Shown: piece by piece, positions 59,127-64,000 of the stretch
Layout of the letters: every line of letters starts with the position of its first letter
Numbering within the stretch: the first letter of the stretch is position 1
DNA from: Mannheimia varigena
Lineage (GTDB): Bacteria; Pseudomonadota; Gammaproteobacteria; Enterobacterales; Pasteurellaceae
Assembly (NCBI RefSeq): GCF_013377235.1
Contig: NZ_CP016226.1
Location: forward strand, 124,001 to 188,000
DNA length: 64,000 bases
Direction of reading: 5' to 3'
Notes under the pieces: model-generated
Seen by the model: only the letters and a program-made list of their open reading frames with translations
Databases searched by the model: none
What the model was told of the DNA's origin: nothing
Translations under genes and position numbers: made by a program

Positions 59127-60212
59127 ATGAAATTGAAAAAAGTTGTGCTTTCACTAGCGGTCATTTTTTTGGCAAGTTGTGCAAATGAGCAAGGGAGTTA
59201 TTCCAAGCTAGATTTGGAGGCAAAATATACAAAATCTCGCTCAATCGGCCATTTCAATGATTATGTGAATTTTCTGAAGCAAAAAGCGGCAGGGGCAGGC
59301 GTTTCGGCGAAAACCTTAAATGAACAGAAATTCATTAATTACAATGCCAGAGCAGTGCAGTTAGATCAGCAACAAGCTGCTCGTAAGCGTGATCCGAACT
59401 TACCGTCGCCACCGCCAAATCCAAACGGTGTGACGAACTACTTAAACAAAGTGCTTACCCAAGCAAAAGTGGATCAAGCCGCAGAACGTTGGTATGAATA
59501 TAGTGCAGAGCTAACCCGAGCCAGCCACAAATACGGTGTGCAAAAAGAGTATATTTTGGCACTGTGGGGAATGGAAAGCAGCTTTGGGCGTAATCAAGGC
59601 GATTTTGATGTGCTTTCTGTATTAGCTACACTCGCCTTTGACGGACGCCGTGAAAAGCTCTTTACCAAAGAGTTTGTTAATGCAATGAAAATGCTGGATG
59701 ACGGTACAATCAAACGCTATGAGTTGCTCGGCTCTTGGGCGGGCGCAATGGGGCAAACCCAATTTATGCCAACGTCTTACTTAACCTATGCGGCTGACGG
59801 CGATTCAGACGGCAAAAAAGATATTTGGAATAACGAAGCGGACGCTTTTGCTTCTATCGCTAACTATCTTTCTACCGTAGGTTGGGATAAAAATTTACCT
59901 TGGGGCGTGGAAGTAAAATTGGATTCACCAATGGATTTAAGCTTTGCCGGTATTGAGCTAAACAAAGCTAAAACCGTAGCCCAATGGCAAGCTCTAGGTG
60001 TTTATTTAGCCTACCCGAACGGACAGGAAACTACCAAACTGGCTCAGTTAAACGGTCAGAAAGTATGGCTAATCCGTCCGGATAAAGAGGCGGGCAGAGC
60101 ATTCTTAGTATCCAATAATTTCCGCACCTTAATGGACTGGAACAGATCAAATAACTTCGGCATTAGTATTGGTAAATTCACCGATAGAATTTCATCCGCG
60201 GTCGGTCAATAG
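59127..60212 (+). CDS. mltB: Lytic murein transglycosylase B-like lipoprotein
   Basis: 361-residue lipoprotein (E. coli MltB 361); signal peptide ending FLASC. The transglycosylase domain has the catalytic Glu in ILALWGMESSFGRNQGDFDVL, then GSWAGAMGQTQFMPTSYLTYAADGDSDGKKDIWNNEADAFASIANYL, an SLT_2 signature. It cleaves peptidoglycan from the outer-membrane side with 1,6-anhydro product. It begins 2 nt after truB and so probably reads from the same transcript, an unusual neighbour for that operon. Confidence 0.92.
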   Translation: MKLKKVVLSLAVIFLASCANEQGSYSKLDLEAKYTKSRSIGHFNDYVNFLKQKAAGAGVSAKTLNEQKFINYNARAVQLDQQQAARKRDPNLPSPPPNPNGVTNYLNKVLTQAKVDQAAERWYEYSAELTRASHKYGVQKEYILALWGMESSFGRNQGDFDVLSVLATLAFDGRREKLFTKEFVNAMKMLDDGTIKRYELLGSWAGAMGQTQFMPTSYLTYAADGDSDGKKDIWNNEADAFASIANYLSTVGWDKNLPWGVEVKLDSPMDLSFAGIELNKAKTVAQWQALGVYLAYPNGQETTKLAQLNGQKVWLIRPDKEAGRAFLVSNNFRTLMDWNRSNNFGISIGKFTDRISSAVGQ

Positions 60213-60228
60213 TCGATATAAAAAGAGT

Positions 60229-60256
60229 AAAGCATAGGAAATCCTATGCTTTTTTC
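60229..60256. terminator. Bidirectional terminator between mltB and tadA
   Basis: AAAGCATAGGA (60229-60239) pairs with TCCTATGCTTT (60242-60252), flanked by A-rich and T-rich runs. It overlaps the tadA stop codon, so one hairpin ends both convergent genes. Confidence 0.85.
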
Positions 60257-60765
60257 ATTTCTGCTTTTTGCTGGCGGCGGCGTTTGAAAAAATCGCTGAT
60301 TTTTTGGCTGCACTCTTTGCCCAGCACATTGCCTTGAATTTCTAAAAAGTGATTCATTTTATAATCTTCAAACAGGTGATAGCGAGATCCGACTGCTCCG
60401 GTTTTGTAATCGCTTGCTCCGAAAACTAATCTTCCAATTCGGCTATGTAAAATCGCCCCAGCACACATTGGGCAAGGCTCAAGTGTGACATAAAGAGTGC
60501 AATCAAGCAGGCGATAATTACCTAGCCGTTGCCCTGCTTGGCGAATGGCTTGCATTTCAGCGTGGGCGGTAGGGTCGGAAAGCTCAATGGTTTGATTCCA
60601 GCCTTTACCGATAATGTTGAGATCTTTATCCACCAGCACGGCACCGACAGGGATTTCCCCTTTTGCTTCAGCCAGATCGGCAAGGTCTAATGCATATTGT
60701 ATAAAGGCAATATCTTGTTCGGAAATTTCGGTGGAGCAGGAAATTTGGTTAGGTTTGATAAACAT
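60244..60765 (-). CDS. tadA: tRNA-specific adenosine deaminase
   Basis: 173 residues (E. coli 167). It converts wobble A34 of tRNA-Arg(ACG) to inosine. Zinc-site motifs HAE (in DPTAHAEMQAIRQAG) and PCPMCAGAI are complete; VFGASDYKTGAVGS is typical of TadA. It ends in a basic tail (FKRRRQQKAEMKKA). Start at 60765 gives about 17 residues before the deaminase fold. Convergent with mltB. Confidence 0.95.
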   Translation of the reverse strand: MFIKPNQISCSTEISEQDIAFIQYALDLADLAEAKGEIPVGAVLVDKDLNIIGKGWNQTIELSDPTAHAEMQAIRQAGQRLGNYRLLDCTLYVTLEPCPMCAGAILHSRIGRLVFGASDYKTGAVGSRYHLFEDYKMNHFLEIQGNVLGKECSQKISDFFKRRRQQKAEMKKA

Positions 60766-60816
60766 AGTTGCAAAAAAGTATAGAAAAAAGACCGCTTGTA
60801 AGAGGTTATGATCTAA

Positions 60817-60840
60817 AAATGCCCCATCAATGGGGCATTT
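60817..60840 (-). terminator. Rho-independent terminator of deaD
   Basis: AAATGCCCCA (60817-60826) pairs with TGGGGCATTT (60831-60840) around TCAA; on the minus strand TTTTTAG follows. It lies 7 nt past the deaD stop. Confidence 0.9.
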
Positions 60841-60846
60841 ATTTAA

Positions 60847-62676
60847 TTAGTCACGGCGACCACGTTTTTCACCAAAGCGTTTTTCTTTAAAACCGCCTTT
60901 GCGATCTTTACCGAAACCGCCATCACGGCGTCCGCCACGGTCGTTTCTGTCATTACGGCGTTCAGCACTACGGCGACCACGAGATTCAAACGGTTGGTCG
61001 TTTCCGCCATTTACCGGCCCTAACAACGACATTTGCATCTGTTTATTCAACACACGGGCTTTTTGAGCGAAGTGTTGCACTAAGTGATTCGGCATACCTT
61101 GTGGTAATTCGATGGTAGAGTAAGTATCGTGCAATTTGATATGCCCGATATAGCGGCTGCTGATGTCGCCTTCGTTAGCGATGGCTCCCACGATATGACG
61201 CACTTCCACACCATCTTCACGACCAAGTTCGATACGGTATAAATCCATCGCCACACCGTTGTTATCACGATGCTCACGACCATTGCGACGGTCATTTCTG
61301 TCACCGTTTCTGTCATTGCGATCACGACCACGCTCTGAACGAGCCGCACGCACAACCGGATCTGGTGGAAGAATCAATTTTTGTTTCTCTTGCAATAACA
61401 TCATCATTGCTGCCGCTAACTCTTCGTGATCTTGGTCTGCAGTGAATAAATCTTCCAACAACTCACGGTATTTCTCTAAATCGTGATGCTCTAACTGTTT
61501 AGAAATACGAGCTTTGAATTTCTCACGGCGTTTTTCCATTAACACTTCATGGTTTGGAATTGAAACTTCAACAATCGGTTTTTTGATGAGGTTTTCAATA
61601 TTACGCAGTAAGCGGCGTTCACGAGGCTCAACGAATAATAATGCACGACCTGAACGACCGGCACGACCGGTACGACCGATACGGTGAACGTAAGATTCTT
61701 CTTCAAGCGGAATGTCATAGTTAATTACTAGGCTGATACGTTCGATGTCGATACCACGAGCAGCTACGTCTGTTGCCACTAAAATATCTAAACGACCTGA
61801 GCGTAATTTTTCTAAAGTTTGCTCACGAGCTTGTTGGGTCATATCGCCGTTGAGGGCTGCCGTGCGGTAGCCATTACGTTCGCACAATTCGGTAATATCA
61901 ATGGTGCCGGTTTTGGTGCGGGTAAAGATGATAGCCGCATCGAACTCTTCCACTTCTAAGAAACGTAATAACGCGTCATTTTTACGGAAGCCGTTTACTA
62001 ACCAGTAGCTTTGTTCGATATCTGGGGCAGAGCGTTCAGTAGCCTTGATTTTCACCTCTTGCGGATCTTTCATAAAGCGGCGGGTAATGCGGCGAATCGG
62101 CTCCGGCATTGTCGCAGAGAAGAGAGCCGTTTGGTGATCTTCCGGCAATTCTGCCATTACGGTTTCCACATCATCAATAAAGCCCATACGCAACATTTCA
62201 TCAGCTTCGTCTAATACGATACATTTAAGCTCGGATAAATCTAAAGTGCCACGACGAATGTGGTCAAGAATACGGCCTGGTGTACCCACAACTACTTGCG
62301 AGCCTTGTTTTAAGGCACGAAGTTGGATGTCGTAACGCTGACCACCGTAAACAGTAACCACACGAATGCCTTTCATATTTTTGGCGAATTGTTCGCAAGC
62401 GTCTGCCACTTGGATGGCTAATTCACGGGTTGGAGCCATTACCAACATTTGCGGGTGGCGTTGAGCCGGGTCGATTTGAGCGAGTAACGGCAAAGAGAAA
62501 GCGGCTGTTTTTCCGCTACCGGTTTGTGCCATACCTAACACATCACGACCGGCTAATAAATGCGGAATACACTCTTGTTGAATAGGCGATGGGTTCACAA
62601 AGCCCATATCAGTTACAGCATCAAGGATTGATTGAGGAAGACCTAAGTCGGCGAAAGTTAAAGATTCAGTTGTCAT
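60847..62676 (-). CDS. deaD: DEAD-box RNA helicase DeaD/CsdA
   Basis: 609 residues (E. coli 629). Q motif FADLGLPQSILDAVTDMGF...PIQQECIP, Walker A AQTGSGKTAAF, VLDEADEML, SATMPEP, and HRIGRTGRAGRSG complete the helicase core (about 1-370). An RNA-binding domain (about 480-560) follows with VRHIVGAIANEGDISSRYIGHIKL and a basic Arg/Gly/Asp-rich tail. It unwinds RNA in ribosome assembly and mRNA turnover, mainly in the cold. Order pnp-nlpI-deaD as in E. coli. Confidence 0.95.
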   Translation of the reverse strand: MTTESLTFADLGLPQSILDAVTDMGFVNPSPIQQECIPHLLAGRDVLGMAQTGSGKTAAFSLPLLAQIDPAQRHPQMLVMAPTRELAIQVADACEQFAKNMKGIRVVTVYGGQRYDIQLRALKQGSQVVVGTPGRILDHIRRGTLDLSELKCIVLDEADEMLRMGFIDDVETVMAELPEDHQTALFSATMPEPIRRITRRFMKDPQEVKIKATERSAPDIEQSYWLVNGFRKNDALLRFLEVEEFDAAIIFTRTKTGTIDITELCERNGYRTAALNGDMTQQAREQTLEKLRSGRLDILVATDVAARGIDIERISLVINYDIPLEEESYVHRIGRTGRAGRSGRALLFVEPRERRLLRNIENLIKKPIVEVSIPNHEVLMEKRREKFKARISKQLEHHDLEKYRELLEDLFTADQDHEELAAAMMMLLQEKQKLILPPDPVVRAARSERGRDRNDRNGDRNDRRNGREHRDNNGVAMDLYRIELGREDGVEVRHIVGAIANEGDISSRYIGHIKLHDTYSTIELPQGMPNHLVQHFAQKARVLNKQMQMSLLGPVNGGNDQPFESRGRRSAERRNDRNDRGGRRDGGFGKDRKGGFKEKRFGEKRGRRD

Positions 62677-62854
62677 AAAAAACCATTAAATTGAGAAAAC
62701 CAAACGCAGAAAATAGGGTTATTTTCCGTTGGTTTCTAATGAAAAATATATTGTTGCCTAGTGTATAGGAAGAAAAAGAAATTTAGGAAGAGATATGAAA
62801 TAAAGCGAAATCAACGCTTAACTACTTTAGAGGTATAACTCTAAGCCCCTGAGT

Positions 62855-62900
62855 ATAAGCGGTCAATTTTGCAAATTTTTTTGCAATTTCAACCGCTTGT
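62855..62900. terminator. Inverted uptake-signal pair between nlpI and deaD
   Basis: ATAAGCGGTCAATTTTGCAAATT faces TTTGCAATTTCAACCGCTTGT (to 62900). The fold lies 16 nt past the nlpI stop on the minus strand and probably ends nlpI transcription. The other ~180 nt to deaD hold its promoter and a small AAGCG/CGCTT hairpin (about 62803-62819); no gene seen. Confidence 0.7.
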
Positions 62901-62916
62901 ATTGTCCTAATGTTCC

Positions 62917-63843
62917 CTATTCTTTATCAACAATGGGAGATGTTTGAGTCATACCACGAATTTGTGATAGTTCAAACAGGGCAAAACGATACTCAACGAA
63001 GTTAAACACTTGATTTGCTAAAGCAAGGCGGAAAAGGCTGATTGCCTCATCTTTATGATCTAATTTGAGTTGTTGTTTTGCTAAATAGAAATACGTTTCT
63101 GTCAGTATTTCTGCATATTGTGAGCTATTTTCTTTAGCTTCACTATCCATTATAGCACGAAGTTGAGCTAAATTTAGCTTGCCTAAAAAATAATTTACAA
63201 TATTTGTTCCCCAATAATCAGGAGAAAGGGCATTAGCTCTTTTTTGTAAATTATTTTTAGCCTCTGTTGGCGTAAGTTCCAGCTCATTAAAATAGAGCCA
63301 TAACACGCGATAAGGGTCTTTTTTATCTTCTTCGTAAAAACGTAATAAATCACGCTGAGATTCGGAGTAGCGACCACTATAGTAGAATGCCAATCCACGG
63401 TTTAGATAGGTATAGCTATATTCATTATCTAGCTCTAACACAGCATTAAAGGCATCAATGGAACTATCATAATCGCCTTCTAGCAGAAGATATAATCCCA
63501 TATAGTTATAAGCTGCTGCCATTCGTTGGTTAATCGAAATCGCTTGGGCAAAGTCATAACGAGCTAAAGACCATAATCCTAAACTATCGTAAATAACCCC
63601 TCTCTCAAAATAGAGATCGGCTTGTTCAGTTGGCGTTAATGGAGCTTCTTCCAATACTTGACTAAGCCTTACCATCATCGCTTCTTGTTCAAAACGAAGT
63701 TGAGGATTAAGTTCTGCTAATGCTAAGTTCTTTATAGAGACTAAATCAGAATAACGACCTGTACATCCTGTTAGCACTAAAACAGAAATTAAATTAAGTA
63801 AAAAGAAACGGATTCGAAACAACTTAAACAGTTGTGCCATCAC
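62917..63843 (-). CDS. nlpI: Lipoprotein NlpI
   Basis: 308 residues (E. coli 294), lipoprotein with lipobox VLTGC (Cys at about 27) and several TPR helices (about 65-210: ADLYFERGVIYDSLGLWSLARYDFAQAI, AAAYNYMGLYLLLEGDYDSSIDAFNAVLEL, SYTYLNRGLAFYYSGRYSESQRDL). NlpI is an outer-membrane adaptor that partners with murein hydrolases and the Prc protease. The second Met (MAQ) is an equally good start. It follows pnp on the minus strand. Confidence 0.93.
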   Translation of the reverse strand: MMAQLFKLFRIRFFLLNLISVLVLTGCTGRYSDLVSIKNLALAELNPQLRFEQEAMMVRLSQVLEEAPLTPTEQADLYFERGVIYDSLGLWSLARYDFAQAISINQRMAAAYNYMGLYLLLEGDYDSSIDAFNAVLELDNEYSYTYLNRGLAFYYSGRYSESQRDLLRFYEEDKKDPYRVLWLYFNELELTPTEAKNNLQKRANALSPDYWGTNIVNYFLGKLNLAQLRAIMDSEAKENSSQYAEILTETYFYLAKQQLKLDHKDEAISLFRLALANQVFNFVEYRFALFELSQIRGMTQTSPIVDKE

Positions 63844-63875
63844 TGAATATCCTTATTAAGGAACACTAAAAAACT

Positions 63876-63905
63876 GAATAACGGACAATATAAAGTCCGT
63901 TATTC
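63876..63905 (-). terminator. Terminator between pnp and nlpI
   Basis: GAATAACGGAC (63876-63886) pairs with GTCCGTTATTC (63895-63905) around an 8-nt loop. On the minus strand it is followed by AGTTTTTTAG. It lies 17 nt past the pnp stop. Confidence 0.88.
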
Positions 63906-63922
63906 ACCTTTATAATTCAGAA

Positions 63923-64000
63923 CTAAATATTCTCTTGTTCTGTTGCTACAACCTCTTCAGATACAGTTTCTTCTGCATTCACTTCTGAATTTGTGTTGTT
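63923..64000 (-). CDS. pnp: Polynucleotide phosphorylase, C-terminal end only
   Basis: The last 25 codons of a minus-strand gene that continues past the window; TAG is at 63923-63925. The tail is acidic and Glu/Val/Asn-rich (NSEVNAEETVSEEVVATEQENI), like the disordered end after the S1 domain of PNPase. Identity comes mainly from the conserved pnp-nlpI-deaD order, as no domain is visible. Confidence 0.7.
   Translation of the reverse strand, partial: NNTNSEVNAEETVSEEVVATEQENI

Overview
This window comes from a Pasteurellaceae chromosome. DNA uptake signal sequences of the Actinobacillus pleuropneumoniae type (core ACAAGCGGT followed by AT-rich TTTGCAAA blocks) occur throughout, which points to the Mannheimia / Actinobacillus / H. 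ducreyi side of the family. The gene content, AT-rich codon use and operon orders (lolB-ispE-prs; metY-rimP-nusA-infB-rbfA-truB; pnp-nlpI-deaD) agree. No species is assigned.

Layout. 1-2.3 kb: 3' end of pstB, then phoBR (phosphate response). 2.3-4.7 kb, minus strand: gloB, the 4.5S SRP RNA, ispF-ispD-ftsB. 5-7.7 kb: pckA and bioB. 7.8-13.3 kb: a polyamine island. A minus-strand paeA (ytfL) putrescine/cadaverine exporter homologue stands back to back with a 53-codon SpeFL-type ornithine-sensing leader peptide, speF and potE. 13.6-27.5 kb: an accessory two-partner secretion / contact-dependent inhibition (CDI) island. It holds the outer-membrane transporter tpsB (cdiB-like), a 3065-residue exoprotein tpsA (cdiA-like), a small lipoprotein-like gene, a displaced second C-terminal toxin cassette (pretoxin domain plus tip) broken by a 7-G tract, a small membrane protein that is probably its immunity partner, a solitary barstar-like gene between two copies of a ~160-bp repeat, and a fragment matching the 5' end of paeA. 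27.6-31.2 kb: divergent ssb and uvrA with a LexA box between them. 31.3-43.7 kb: sulP, an ABC permease/ATPase pair, yoaA, yohJ-yohK, msbA, lolB-ispE-prs, pyrD. 44-50.2 kb: pyruvate dehydrogenase aceE-aceF-lpdA. 50.4-52.9 kb: tRNA-Gly, tRNA-Cys, slt, initiator tRNA. 53.1-60.2 kb: rimP-nusA-infB-rbfA-truB and an mltB-like gene. 60.2-64 kb, minus strand: tadA, deaD, nlpI and the 3' end of pnp.

The most interesting parts are the CDI island and the polyamine island. In the CDI island, deleting one G from the tract (G7 to G6) joins two reading frames into one ~525-residue toxin cassette. That suggests either a phase switch or a decayed silent cassette. The cassette starts at an FDK..L..EL..QV segment that also occurs in tpsA at the point where its own tip begins, so the two tips look like interchangeable cassettes. 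In the polyamine island the leader peptide keeps the HIRRTxHIM sensor segment known from E. coli SpeFL but has longer ends. All functional statements rest on motif and family recognition by eye; no database search was run.
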